Shown piece by piece: positions 22,539 to 34,609 of a stretch of 64,000 bases of DNA; position 1 is the first letter of the stretch; each line of letters starts with the position of its first letter. The position numbers and the translations under genes were made by a program. The notes under the pieces were generated by a model. The model was given only the letters and a program-made list of their open reading frames with translations. It did no database searches and was not told where the DNA came from. The DNA comes from Aquanectria penicillioides. Taxonomy: Eukaryota > Ascomycota > Sordariomycetes > Hypocreales > Nectriaceae. The stretch lies in assembly GCA_003415625.1 (NCBI GenBank), contig PYIU01000008.1, positions 2,852,001-2,916,000 on the forward strand. Direction: 5' to 3'.

Positions 22539-24714
22539 ATGTGTCTCGACAGGCCGAGCCAGCGAGGCTCGGCAGAGACGAGCGATGCGTCTCCTGACAG
22601 GAACCTAAGCAATGAAAACAGACATCGCAACCAAATCGCCTGTGAGAGTTGTCGGCAACATAAGCAGCGATGTAACGGTGGAATGCCGTGTGCCAAGTGT
22701 TCGCACCATGGGAGGACCTGCACCTATCGCAACAAGATCCGCCCCGGCCGGAAGCGTCGCAGAGGGCAATCCGAGTCTCCTCGAGACCCAGAGGCTGAAG
22801 CCAGGGCGAGAAGTGAGGCTTTCCCAGGTGTACGGGCAACCCAGTCTATATCTGCTTCGCGGGTGTCTGAGCTGTATTATGGTCCGTCATCGAACTTTTC
22901 TCTCATGCAGCAGTTGTATCTTGGGCTGGGAAATGATAACGGGGTTCGTGATTTCGGCCAGGGACTCGACGAGTTCCAGTACCGAAAAGTCTATTTTCAC
23001 TCTCAGCTGGCAACTATGACTAGACTGAGCGACAAGTGCTTACCAGCAGAGCTGTTAAGTGAGTTTCTGGATGCATATTTTGAAACGATATGCCTTGCGT
23101 TCCCTGTCACCCCAGAGAAAGACCTGCGTAGAGCACTGGCTCAGATGCAAGATTCGGACGGGTCGGATTTGGACGCCATTGATCGCGCAATTGTTCTAGC
23201 GGCTCTTGGAATCGGTGCCATTTTTTGCAAGGTCAAGGAGCATGGGGAGAATCTCATCAACGCCGCCCAAACTATTGCGGATGGGGCACGTGGAATAATA
23301 AATACGCAGGTCGTGGTTGTGAACTTTTTGATAATAAGTACCGCCCCCTAATTTTGAGTTGCATTTTTGCTAACAATTCTATCCAGGGGTGCTTTTATGT
23401 TTGCATAGGTCGGTACAATTCGGCCTATCTGCAGCTAGGCATGGCAAGCCGGGTCGCTTATGCAGCCGGCCTCCATCGAGAATCATCAGAATCATCATCA
23501 ATACCAACATCACTTTTAGCTCGGAGGGCCATATTCTGGTCTTTGTTCGTACAAGAAAAGTGAAAGACATTGCCCCTTCTTCCTTGTCCAATGCTAATTC
23601 CAATTAGCTTCCTGATTACTGTTGTTGGTCGGCCTACAGCACTGTCCTTGGATGAAGCCAATATTCCAGAACCAACCGAGTGGCCACTATTAGCTTCCTA
23701 TGTTCGTCTTGCCAAGATATTCCCTCTTATTCATCGAATGCATCAGAATGGAAACGAATCCTTAGAAAGGGTTCCTAAAACTTGTGAAAAGCTCGTTCGT
23801 CATCTTCAGGATGTTGCTCGTTATGCCAAGGGCGCACTAGAATTAGATTTGAACGAAGAGATTCAAATAAAGGATTGGAAAATACCCTACGTGCTTCTAA
23901 AATTAGGTATGTTTGTTTCATTAGCTTGCGGACCTGGCTCTAACTGCTCCTAGAATATGCTCAGGCTCTAATGCTTGTTTATCGCCCTCTGTTGATTTTA
24001 CAGGCAGTCTCATCGCGACTGGATCTAAATAACGACAAGAGAGAAGTGATAGAAGGGCTTCTCGAAGAACCAGCTGCAAGCTTCGCAAATCATGCCGTGA
24101 CCTCAGCCAGACGCCTAATCTCGGTGGTCAATCAAGCCCTCACGCAACATAGCTACACGACTGTCAGTTCTCTCATTCACCATTGAGTCATCAAGGAGAC
24201 TAATGGAATTTAGTGCTTTACCAAAGTTGGATTTTACCTTGAGAGTGCATGCTTCATTCTCATCTTCAACTCGATTGGCCCGCAGGACTCCTTAGCCGTG
24301 AACTCGAGTCACATTGAAATGGCAGTCGAAGCACTGGCTAAACTAACCAATAAGCATAGCATAGTGGACGTCATTGTAGGAATACGTACAATGCTAGATC
24401 GAGCCCTTGTTACTACCTTGGCGTCAATGACCACGGCTGAGTCACGTCAACCGCAAATATTGCGATCGAACGATGAATCCCGGAAGGAAGATGGTGGGAG
24501 AAACCTGGAGTCAAATTCCGAACGTCGGAAGACTTTTCGCAGCGATAATTACACATTCCCTATTCAAAGTGCTCGGAATAGTCAAAATTTCTCTGTGGAG
24601 ATGGTGTCTCCAAGCATGGAGATGCCCTTAACAAATGACGGGGGCTTACGGGACGAGACACTGTCTCGAATAAATGTGGCGCTAGATTTTTTGATAAATT
24701 CCTACTTATCATAG
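22539..24714 (+). CDS. Zn2Cys6 fungal transcription factor
   Basis: Five exons: 22539-23318, 23387-23559, 23608-23906, 23954-24162 and 24214-24714, giving 653 residues. The start is the first ATG; the frame is open upstream without another ATG. The binuclear cluster CESCRQHKQRCNGGMPCAKC lies near residues 35-55, followed by a basic linker KIRPGRKRRRGQ. The middle homology region (PF04082) is shown by SEFLDAYFETICLAFPV, GRYNSAYLQLGMASRVAYAAGLHRES and the VGRPTAL block. The C-terminal part has CFTKVGFYLESACFILIFNS. It is a nuclear DNA-binding regulator, head to head with the MFS gene and near the rhamnosidase, so it may control either. The first intron's donor (GTGAAC at 23319) was picked for frame; neighbouring GTs are in the same phase. 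Confidence 0.85.
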
Positions 24715-25150
24715 ACCTTCATCTCATGCTAGTTACGGAGTTTTGGCGGTTCAGCGAGAGCTGCAAGCATACATAGAACGATGTTAGACGGTTGGTCACA
24801 GGATAGATATGCAACGATACAATTTGGCTTTTTTATGGGCAATGGTTACCCAGTAGACGAAGATGAAACCATGGACTCCTCGTATATGAATAAAGGTATT
24901 GGCAAGTTGAAAGCTGGGCACACCATCTGCTTCACTCCAAGTGCCATAACCATTGGGCACCAACAAAATTGTGAGTCACAATGAAATTAATCCCGATAGT
25001 ACCGTGAACTTAAGTAACGAAAGATATTCTCGGAAAGGTATTATGACAGTGGTTCAATTGAGGCCGTCACACGATACCTGAGGGTTCTATCTACTCCAAA
25101 CCCCACCCCAAGTGCCTGCAGCTACACTAGCAAGCTTGAACCTGCACGTG
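24715..25150. other. Short convergent intergenic region
   Basis: About 440 bases between two 3' ends. Nothing beyond presumed transcript ends is seen. Confidence 0.4.
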
Positions 25151-26317
25151 CTAGAACCTACGATCTATCCGACTATCACCGCTGTCCAATCGGAAATGCT
25201 TGAACAATAGAGTGTTGTTGGATTGTTCTAACCTCCCTCGCTTCCGTGCTTCCTCTTTTTGCTGGACTCTGTCACCCGCAATCCTCAGCCTGGACAGCTG
25301 CGCGGCAAGTATAGCTTCATTGCTAAGCACAATTTCGCCCCTTGAATTTCCTCCTCGTTTGGTGACGTCGGTGCCAGGATTTGAGGTCTTTGATCCTAGT
25401 CTGCTCGGCTTTGGATTTTGGTCTCGCGTTGCTTGGCGAGCAGCCCGAGGTTCTTGAGTGTCGAGATTCTTGCGATTTGCGATGAGCTTTCCCGATGGCA
25501 AGCGTACTGGCACGCTGCTGTCGCGTTGTATCTGCTCAATCACAGCATTTTCAGTTAGCGGCATTTCGTAGAAGGCCTCAGTGTCCGGGGATACGTCGAA
25601 TCGGCAATGGCTCTTTGCCAACATGTGTTGCTGAACACCCTCAACGGTGCCCCGTCGCGTCCCGCAACAAATGCATTCTCGATAGCCGTAGATGACAAAG
25701 TGTAGGTACCACACTACTGTCTCGACGTCTACAGCTAGAAACTCTTGGAACGGTACGCTGAAGCCATGTGCCGCGACCATGTGTGTCATGTTGTGGTTCA
25801 ATGCGCCAGAGTCTTGCGTGCAGAAGAGGCATTCTCCGGGAACAAAATCCGGCGCAGATGGCTCCTCCTCCGTGTCGCTGTCGGCTTTTTGGTCTTGATC
25901 AACATTAACATCGGGCTCATCTTTCTTTCGAGTCGGTGACGGTATCACACTTTGCGGTTTGTCGGGGTTTGTTGAGGAAGAACCTGGTGGCGGTGACCTG
26001 AGACTTCCCGGCCCCGCCACCTTCAATTGAAGCTTGTAGACGCTGCGATCAGAGCATTAGCTCCAAGGAGCGTTCGGTTTCGGGAGGTGAGACAGAAAGC
26101 ATGCAATAATAGAAACTCCGTACTGCTCATCACTTTTGACATGCGCTCGCCAGGTTTGTTGGCCAGCCAATTCCACGTCACACAGTCTGCAGAAGGAAGG
26201 AGCTTCAGCAACGGCTAGGGTCGGCTGGTCTGCGACAGTGGATGGTCCTGTCATGCTGTTCGTAGATCCTTGCATGGGCGTGGTGTCGTGGGTGTCAAGG
26301 CTTATCGGGCCAGGCAT
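25151..26317 (-). CDS. Rei1/ZNF622-like C2H2 zinc-finger protein
   Basis: Two exons, 26317-26124 and 26042-25151, with an 81-nt GT-AG intron, give 361 residues. The first finger FCRLCDVELAGQQTWRAHVKSDEH runs across the intron and continues VYKLQLKVAG, as in Rei1. A second unit ECLFCTQDSGALNHNMTHMVAAHGF and a third ECICCGTRRGTVEGVQQHMLAKSHC match the zf-C2H2_2 pair. The C-terminus is basic with RRGNSRG-like and RKRGR stretches. Rei1 is a cytosolic 60S ribosome maturation factor that helps recycle Arx1/Alb1. This protein is shorter than usual Rei1 (about 400-550 residues) and the second linker is acidic and low-complexity, so it may be a paralogue with another role. Confidence 0.8.
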
Positions 26318-27415
26318 CTCGTTGGTGGTACTATTGTTCTGGGTTGGTGTTCAAGTCGAGTCTGTCATGGGCAAGTGCAACAAATAACTAAATAATCACA
26401 TGAATTTAGAGATTGCCTTTGGTATCATGTTATTGTGCATCAAGCCACAGTGAAGGCGACGGATAAATCCAGCCCGGTCCCTGTGTTGCAAGTGAGCATC
26501 TCCATTGCCGCCTTACGACATGACTCGCAAGCCTCTCGACAGGCCGTGACATCATTCAGCGGATGAGCCATCTGATTGGATTATGCAGGGCGATACTTAA
26601 AGCAGCCCTCCAACTATTTCTTTTCAACTGAAACTATTATGACCCGAAGTCTCTGGTTGGACGCAAGTCCATCTTGCGCTGTCTCACGCTGTCCTTGTTG
26701 CGTTAGCCGCTATGAGTCGAAATGAGCCACTGCCCATTTTAGTCGAATATCCAAGTGCCCGAAATCCAGCCCCCATTTGCTCCCCCCTCAGCGCCTCGCC
26801 AAGGAAGACCTTCCTTACCCCGAGCCTGACGGGAAGCTCCTGAGCATGACCAGCGTTAAACTCAGCACAAAAGATTTTGTAGCCCGAGAAGGACAATTGT
26901 GCGGGCTACTTGATGGGTGTGCATTGCACTAAACCGGATTGTCTCACTTGGAAGTTAACCCACCAACACATGAGGTCCGAAAATGGCACATCGGTCCAGT
27001 GGCCTCGGGGATACAAAAACACAACTTTGACCATACTGACCGAAGCTGGTTTAAAATCAATGTATGAATGTTCTATCATCGGATTTAAAATACCTATCAT
27101 CCTGCTACCCTAATAAGGTTGAAGGAACGGTAGCTACTCCCAAATCCGATGTAATGGTCAAAACGCTTGTAGCGACGGGCAACGTGGAATCCAACGTGGG
27201 CTGAGCATTTTCGAGCGGAAAAACAATGAGTACAAGATACACATTATTCACTGTCATATGACCCAAGTCAAATTATAAATCTATTTCCAATCTAATCATT
27301 CGCTTCCAAACTGTTATTGTTACCTGGAATACTTTTCGTAGCAGCCAGAATCAACCCTACCCTTGACCAAACCTTGCATCACCGGCCTCGAGACCTCGGT
27401 TCATCCTCCTCCAAA
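26318..27415. other. Gene-free region
   Basis: About 1.1 kb with only short frames and no recognisable protein or RNA motif. The left part should hold the promoter of the zinc-finger gene. Confidence 0.4.
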
Positions 27416-28422
27416 TTAAACTCTATCAGATCCGGGATTGGGTCCATGCTCTTCACCTAGCTCTACCAGGCTGAATGAGCCTTGCTTACGAGCTTGAACC
27501 ACCTGACTAGGATGCCATATATTGAAGAGAACGGAACAAATAAACATGAGAGTCGTGTCGAGACAATACAGATATGCTTCTGTAGTCTGAAGGACGCTGG
27601 TTTGGCCAGCCGCGAACTCGGCGACTCGGAAGATTGATCGAATCATAATGAGGCCAGAGGTTGCGTACAAGACGAGGATGAACCTTTTCCATGGTAGCGC
27701 AGTCTTGAGACTAGTCGGTGTCGGCTCCCTGAGAATGCGATAGTGGAATACCGAGATGACGAGGATAAAGCAACCAAAAAAGAGGAGCTGAATTCCCAAG
27801 CCGAACAAAAGAACATTCTGAGCTCGCGATACAGAACTCTTACTCTCTGCTGCAGACAGCATGCCTCCTCCTGTTGGGTAGATTAGCCGCTCAATATTCT
27901 ACAACAAAATTCCTTACGCCGATGCGATGCAACCTACCAATGACCTGAACTGCAAAGGAAAGCACATCGCCGAAAACAAAGATCTTTGTCAACCACGTGG
28001 TGCGAATCGGAGACAGATGCTGAGCATCAAGCACGCCAATTATTCTTCCAAGAATCATATAGATTGAAGCTGCAAAGAGGGCAGGGGCCAATAGTGGAAG
28101 CAGGGTCTGAATGATGAAAGGAATCTTGGACCAATTAGGAGTTTCTGCCGCATTTACAGCTCGTGCGGCGTAGCCAACGACCTCGACTAGAAACAAGACA
28201 CGTCAACAAGACACACATTTCCCGCCGTGTCGCAGAGCTCAGAGTTCGGAAAGACATCAACTTACATATGGCGCCGATCAAAAAGGCAAGGAAATATCTT
28301 GTCTTTCCTTTTACCATTTGGTAGGCATGAGCGATGCTTGAAAAGCCGAAGAAGATCGTAAAAATGATAGCCGCCGCGAGGGACGGGTCATAGTGGTATT
28401 TGCTAGGCGGGCTTTGGGCCAT
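27416..28422 (-). CDS. RTA1-domain membrane protein
   Basis: Three exons, 28422-28266, 28186-27938 and 27870-27416, give 286 residues. Seven hydrophobic segments occur in the RTA1 order: YHYDPSLAAAIIFTIFFGFSS, then VVGYAARAVN, FIIQTLLPLLAPALFAASIYMILGRII, FVFGDVLSFAVQVI, GLGIQLLFFGCFILV, then ATSGLIMIRSIFRVAEFAAGQ and YLYCLDTTLMFICSVLFNIWHP. The RxxFRxxEF-like block after segment five is the family signature. Members are linked to lipid translocation and to resistance to 7-aminocholesterol and other stresses in yeast. The substrate here is unknown. The C-terminal tail is short and charged. Confidence 0.9.
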
Positions 28423-28864
28423 TTTCGTATTCCAAAGGCTCGCAGTGTAAACTCAAGACGCGCAATTCAAGAGTGGACTTGATTCAGAATGCGATGGTGT
28501 GAGTTTCCTCGGTATTGCTTTCAAGAAATACCATCTTATACTCTGTTCAAATTGAATCTCTTCTTCACCAGACGGATTTCTGGTATCCGCCGAGCCAATC
28601 GGCGTCGTTGAAATGAGCGGCGGCGTCAACACCCCGACGCCGCTGACTACACACTTCCCGACATGGCGGCCAAGGGTCCGGTGGGTCTCATGGCTGGGTT
28701 GTCGAGAATAGTCCATGTTTAGTTTATTATTGCTTCCCTCAGCCCCTTTGATTACGCATTTTCTCTCACTCGGGACAAACCCGATGAGGCTTTGAAGGGA
28801 GACTGACCATTGACACGCATTTCAAGTACGAGAGATGGCTTAAGCGAGAAGAGAAAAATATTAA
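28423..28864. promoter_or_regulatory. Divergent intergenic region of RTA1 gene and Zn2Cys6 regulator
   Basis: About 440 bases between head-to-head starts; it must hold both promoters. A CGGC-rich patch at about 28575-28680 includes CCGCCGAGCCAATCGGCG, a possible but unproven site for a Zn2Cys6 regulator. Confidence 0.4.
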
Positions 28865-31128
28865 ATGTCACTACGCTACGACACGGAATCTGTCCAAGGC
28901 GTGGTTCCTTCGTCGAGCATGAGTAATTCAACAGACTTAATGCCGAGAACGCGAGCTCCGGTCTGCGTCCGGTGCAAGCAGCGCAAGATCAGATGCGATA
29001 GAGGCCGCCCATGTCTCAGCTGCATGAAGGTTTGCTCCATCTGTTCCCCATTGTTAACAGCTAGATTGACTAGATCAGGTATCAGCCCCCTGTCATGTTG
29101 ACCATGCCACCTCGATTCGAAAGCCCAGAGGACCGAATCCCGAGCTCCTTACAAGGCTGTCTAATTGTGAAAAGATGTTGGCCACGACTCGATCTTCCTT
29201 GACGAGTTTCGAAGAAGTACAAGTCCAGACTCTTGCGACCTCGGCTCCAGGGAAGGAGACAATCGATGGGATCAACTTGGGACTCTCCAGAGCTACCTTA
29301 TCAACGGTCAGGCTTGTCCAAGCAGAAAACACAGCCCACTTCACAGAGAGCCCTAAGTGGGCCGCACTTCATGAGGAGGTAACCATACATGAACTGGAAC
29401 CTTGATGCCATAAGGCTGTGTACTGACCCGGCCGGGCTTAGCTTCGAAAGATTCGCGCACTCGTGGAAGCCAGCGATGGCAATACGAGGCATTCTAATAT
29501 TTTACAGGGGGTTCGTCAAGCCTCGATTCTGAAGATTGCGTTTCAGAGATATTCCATCCACCCGCTGGTCAAGCTTTTGCGCTTTGGCAAATGTTTCTAG
29601 ACCGCGTGCATCCGGTGACCAAGGTTTTGCATGCGCCATCAGTACAACGGCTTGTTGTTGACGCGGCCTGCAATCCTTATGTTATCTCACCAAGTGTTGG
29701 CTCCTTGCTATTCTCAATCTACCTTATCGCCACACTATCCTTGACAAATCAAGAGTGTTTTGACATTACGGGCTATGGCAAGCCGGATGCGCATCGGCTT
29801 TTCTCCAAAACTTTAAAGGACTACCTGAAACGCGCAGAATGTTTAAAAACAAGCGATTTGATGACTTTACAAGCACTCGTGCTATATCTTGTATGTACTC
29901 CTTTTCCCTTTCGTCATCATTAGTGGTTTGCAGAGCTGACTCCCTCAAGTTGGCCCTTCAGATTCATGGTGACACCCACAGCACTTGGGTTTTCAGTGGC
30001 GTCTGTGTGAGGATTGCTCAGTCGATGGGCCTTCACAAAGATGGCGAGGCACTTGGATTTTCACCCTTCGAAACAGAAATGAGGCGTCGTGTTTGGTGGC
30101 AGATATGGATGATTGATGCCAAAACAAATTTGGGCTCAGGCTTGGGCACATCCCTGCTGACGAAACCTGGGGAGTGCAGACATCCGACTAACATAAATGA
30201 TGCGGATCTCCATCCAGACGCCACGAAACATTTTCGCGACAAAGCAGGAGCTAGTGAGATGGTTGTCTGCGCTATCATCTACAAGATGGGCGAATTTCTC
30301 ATAGAGAGACCTGAACTTCAAAAAATTATTTCCCAGACCGAGGCCGCAGTCTTTGATCCAAGCTCGGCGGGCCTTGAGCCATCCACCAATTTAGCCTCTT
30401 TTGCTCAAGAAGTCGACCACAGTCTCTCGGAAATTATGAGTATGCATGCGGGGAATTCTACTACGTCTGTATACAAGCTAGCCACGCTTATGAAAATGGC
30501 GATTGTACAGCATTTGGAACAAATGTCTTTCCTGGGGTCTGAATCAGCAAAGTTAGGTCTGTATGCCTCGGGACCTGATACCTTCTTATTCAACCGGGTC
30601 CTAGAAGTAACGCGCCGTTTTGTTGGCCACTATGAGGAGCTTGAGCACACTGGTTTTTCTTGGTGTATTCAAATGCATTTCCAACGCGACGCGTTTACCT
30701 ACATGGTTGCGCAGCTTTCATCTGGCTTCGACGATGAAATTGTACGCCAAGCCTGGGATTTGGTTGAGAAGATTTATCATTTTCATGAAGAACTAGTCGA
30801 CTTGACTCAAGATTCCAACCTACTACTTGCGAAACTTGTCCTGAAAGCCTGGTCACAAAGGCAGCTTTCCCTCACTCGGACGATGCAAAGTCCTGTCATC
30901 GAGCCTCACTACATTCGTACCCTGAAAGGGGCTTTACGAAATGAAATGGCCCCACTAATAGATAGTGCTGAAGTTCCTCCCTTTGATGCGGCGTCTTGGG
31001 AGAGGTTTTTAGAGCTAAACTCCTTGCAAATTTTGGATCCGTCCGTCAACACTGGATTGCTGCAAACAGGCTTGGGAGAAAGAACCTTCGAATTAGGGGC
31101 ATTCAATCTTGATTTATCTAGACAGTAG
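28865..31128 (+). CDS. Zn2Cys6 fungal transcription factor (one-base frameshift)
   Basis: Exons 28865-29029, 29079-29378, 29442-29890 and 29950-31128. With one added base the joined length gives 697 residues. The cluster CVRCKQRKIRCDRGRPCLSC is followed by MK, an intron, and a linker ending HVDHATSIRKP; this has the usual spacing. The middle homology region reads FALWQMFLDRVHPVTKVLHAPSVQ, then LALQIHGDTHSTW, GVCVRIAQSMGLHKDG and FETEMRRRVWWQIWMID. Between exon 3's beginning (LRKIRALVEASDGNTRHSN) and FALWQMF the frame changes at the run 29507-29511, which has five G where six would keep the frame. No alternative intron restores the phase. The gene is head to head with the RTA1 gene. Confidence 0.8.
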
Positions 31129-31814
31129 GAACATAAGGTTTAGATGAATTCGTCCTCGTTCGTGATATGGCGCTGTCGGATAGTGTGAGTTGGACTGTGA
31201 ACTGTCTCCTTAATTAGGTTTACTAACCCCCTTTTATGAATGTTGGAAAATTTTTGGAGTATTACTGTTCGTATAGATTTGATTCAAGATTAAATACTTA
31301 AATATTGAAACCAGAAATGGATCGATCTGAGTTTTTCCGAATTATATAGGAAAGTCAAAATTGAAAAAGCCTACCCTGGATCACTATGTCTCGCAAAAAT
31401 GGGTTGCCTATTTTGGTCTAGCACAAGAAATATCGCACCAATTAGCTTTGAGACCTAACGCTAAATTGATTCAAGGGCCTCATCATCTGATCTCTCATTC
31501 TTAGGAAATATCTAATGATGATGTGCAATGTGATCTGACAATTAATTGCTGATTGAGAATTATGCACGAAGGCCTAGAGTTTGATAGTGATTATTTACGA
31601 CCGAGAAGCGCTGAGAAAAAAAGCCTAATCTCTCTGCGACTTTCACAATTCGGACTATGGTAATGACGATTGCATCGAAAAAACCCTATATGAAGGAAAC
31701 AACAATCTAATTAATGAAGAATGGATTGCTAAACGCATATGATGCACCGTACATCAAGATAAGCCACAGACTAGAGGCAGTTAGTAATAGTAGATCAAGG
31801 TCCCCAATAGAATC
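31129..31814. other. Gene-free AT-rich region
   Basis: About 690 bases of AT-rich sequence between a 3' end and the end of the decayed transporter. Nothing is recognised. Confidence 0.4.
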
Positions 31815-32790
31815 TTACACGGTCATGGATACCGCAATGAAGAGGGCCGCGGCTAACGCAAAGTTCTGAACTTTAAGGAGAGGCTGTTTAATGCTCTGAA
31901 GGTTTTCCGGATCCTCCTTTGTCCGTTGTTTCGCATCCTTGATTACAGCTCCTAACTTTGTGCCTTTTTTGTCAAAGCCACTGTCGTCGACTTGCTGCAA
32001 CCCCTTGAACCGCTTGAAGTCACAGTTATCTGACTTGAGAGGTTATGAGTGGCGTCAAAATGATTGATGTTGTGAGTGCCAACATATTTCCAGCTACAGC
32101 AGGTTTGAAATCTGACAGTGTTGCAATTGTCACAGCTCCATATTGTTGATATGCCACTCCGATCAAGGTTGAGATACTGGCCAATGAGCTAATGATTGGT
32201 ACCAGAACAATGGCATGCTTGTTTTGCTTTTTCCAAAACAAGGGGCATGCACTGAGAATTACGGCACCTAAATGGAGTCAGAAGGGTAGCATCATTTGCG
32301 GCAGCGTACTTGCCATCAATAATAATACCAATGGATATTACCTTAAACGTGACTGAGAAACCCGTGTAACAAAGGCCGACCGCAATGACAGCAGTTAACA
32401 AACCGAATGTTACAACGGCAATATGAGACACAAGAACAAACCTTTCTCCTGCTGCAGTGGGGTTAATGTAAGATCGATAAAAGTCATATGTGACGAGACT
32501 AGTGACGGAAACCGTTTCTGGAGCCTGATTAGACCCTCGATCAAACATCAGAGGCAGAATGCATATATACCGGAGCTCATGGCGCTTGTGATGATCCGGA
32601 AGACCATGAAGGGTACAGCAACAACGCCACCTTTGCCCATAATCATGTATGGAGTATAAGGAAGAACCAAAGCTGAATCAATTTCCGCAACTGACAATGG
32701 CGTGGGATATGTTGGCCCGCCAATTAGCATCTGAATATGAGCCGGAGCTATCGATTCTAGAATCAACCGTTGCAGAAAACCCGCATCCAC
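31815..32790 (-). pseudogene. Decayed DUR3-type urea/solute:Na+ symporter (C-terminal half)
   Basis: Read on the minus strand from 32790, pieces match the second half of DUR3-like SSS-family transporters: MDAGFLQR, SVAEIDSALVLPYTPYMIMGKGG, RIITSAMSSG, APETVSVTSLVTYDFYRSYINP, VSHIAVVTFGLLTAVIAVGL, then ACPLFWKKQNKHAIVLVPIISS and YGAVTIATLSDFKPAVAGNML, and the tail DFKRFKGLQQVDDSGFD. Between IIIDG and AVILSACPLF a GC-AG intron (about 32271-32315) restores the frame. Two other joints do not close: after AMSSG (about 32560) and at about 32020, where the frame of ITSQVR ends in a stop and the tail continues one base off. The N-terminal half is not found upstream; 32791-33214 has only weak traces. 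Urea uptake is the known role of intact DUR3. Confidence 0.7.
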
Positions 32791-33319
32791 GAAAGATGAG
32801 ACTTACAAAACCACTAGATATATGGTGCGAATCAGTGCCTTATAGACCTTAATATCCTGTGATGCTCTTAACCGTGGCGCAGGTAGACTTTTTGGTGTAG
32901 CAGTCAAGGATTACCTCCAATTTTCTGTATCAATATTCTTCACATTGTGAGAAGTTTGCCTCCAGCATTTCCATCAACACGGCGAATTTCTGCAGCTAAT
33001 TTAAGAAGCTCCCACAACATGTTCTAATGTTGTGTGCATATTGCATAACAAAGATGGATGAAAGCATGATTCCAAAGATGATGACCGTATGTACAAGGAA
33101 GCATTGGCATTTAGTCCTTTCCATGAAGAGATGCCGCTTTATACCCCATTCTGTAAGAAATGTTGCTTTGATACCACCAAATAGCTTGTACATTTCGGGA
33201 TGAAAACTTGTCATTGGAGTTGACCGAACGTCAGATCATGATGGTGGTCTTCAGTACAATGGATGACTATAACGTAACAATTTGAGATATATGAATCAAT
33301 GTACAACTGAACAATTCTC

Positions 33320-33931
33320 CTATTGCTTAACCCTTTCAATCTTGCCGGTCTTGACATCATAGATATAGCCAGTAATGGGAACATCAAGCACGAGAGGATT
33401 CTTCTTGAGGATGGCAATGTCATCAAGAACACTCTTCTTCAAGTCCTTGAATGGCAAGAACGCAATGTGGTCAGCATCTTCATTCAGCTCGTCCCGCAGT
33501 TTAGCCTTGAGGTCTGCATCGGAGAATGTGAGCATGCCACAATCAGCCTGAGCAGGAAAACGACCATTAGCGTCAACTAACTTAGCCAAGACGAAGGCGC
33601 GATCTTACATGATGGATAATGACAATCTCTCGAGTGCCCAGCAGCTGCTGCGAGATAATGATGGACCTCAAAGCGTCAATCGTTCGACCTCCTGCATTGC
33701 GGATAACATGCGCATCGCCCTCCTGAAGGCCAAGCAGCTTTGCAGGGTCAAGTCGAGCATCCATGCAGACCACAACGGTCACTTTGCTGGGATGTGTCAG
33801 ATGCATATTTCCAGGAACAGGGATGCAACATACCGTCCTGGGGGGAGTGGAAGATCTCCCTTGTCGAACGAGGCCGCATACTTGTCGTTAGCGGCCTCGA
33901 ATTCGGAAATAACAGAGCGTACAAATGACAT
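33320..33931 (-). CDS. Beta-class carbonic anhydrase
   Basis: Three exons, 33931-33834, 33786-33609 and 33547-33320, joined over GT-AG introns of 47 and 61 nt, give 167 residues, the size of short beta-carbonic anhydrases. Zinc ligands are visible as C40 in VVVCMDAR (with the D42-R44 dyad) and H92/C95 in [17 protein letters not shown] and a C-terminal [21 protein letters not shown] are typical. It interconverts CO2 and bicarbonate, in the cytosol since no targeting peptide is seen. The 5' region is independent of its neighbours. Confidence 0.93.
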
Positions 33932-34609
33932 GTTTAGCTGATGATGGTTGTTTGGGCACAGAAAGTAAATCAACAGCTACTTGAGCTTGAATAAATACTT
34001 TCTAAACTGTCGTCATTGAGGAATGGCGTCAGCTGTAACTGCGGGGTCGGGTTTCGGAATGGCACACTGAATAAAAGGCGTGGCAATGATTACTTGGCCG
34101 AATTCATCACGGCAAAACTTGTTATATTTGACCAACTGGGCGCGCCCTTCCGATCAAGTGGAAGCATTGAAAGGCAATATGTAATCGTCTTACTGCTTCA
34201 CCTTTGAGTCTTATTGACTCCATCGTCTCTACGTACGGAATTGTCACCCTTTCTGTTCATTGTGATGGAGGAAACCTCAGGTTTGGCTTACGCCAAGGCG
34301 TTCCAATGTGGAAGATTTTTGCGACATTCTCTGTCCAACGGTCGTGACCGAAAGGTGGAGACAGTTTGGCAAGGATAATGAAGTTCTGGATGGTACCCTA
34401 TCGTCATTTTAGAGCCAATGTCATAATTTGCATTTTGTAATCTACTGTATGACAAGTTTCAGCTCACGTGGTCTATCTCCGCAAAGTGGGTTTGTCAGCG
34501 GGTAGCACAACATCTCGCTGGAGTTTACAGTAGATAGACAGGCTCCAACTCGGGACATATAATCAATTGTTGTCTTACTCGTGCATATTCCCTAAGTTAT
34601 GCTTTAGTA
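33932..34609. other. Intergenic region
   Basis: About 680 bases, holding the carbonic anhydrase promoter on the left and the 3' end of the DUF2264 gene on the right. No other feature is seen. Confidence 0.4.

Noticed and set aside
15971..24714. Secondary-metabolite gene cluster
   Set aside because: A transporter, regulator and SDR remnant are present, but there is no polyketide, non-ribosomal peptide or terpene synthase anywhere in the window.
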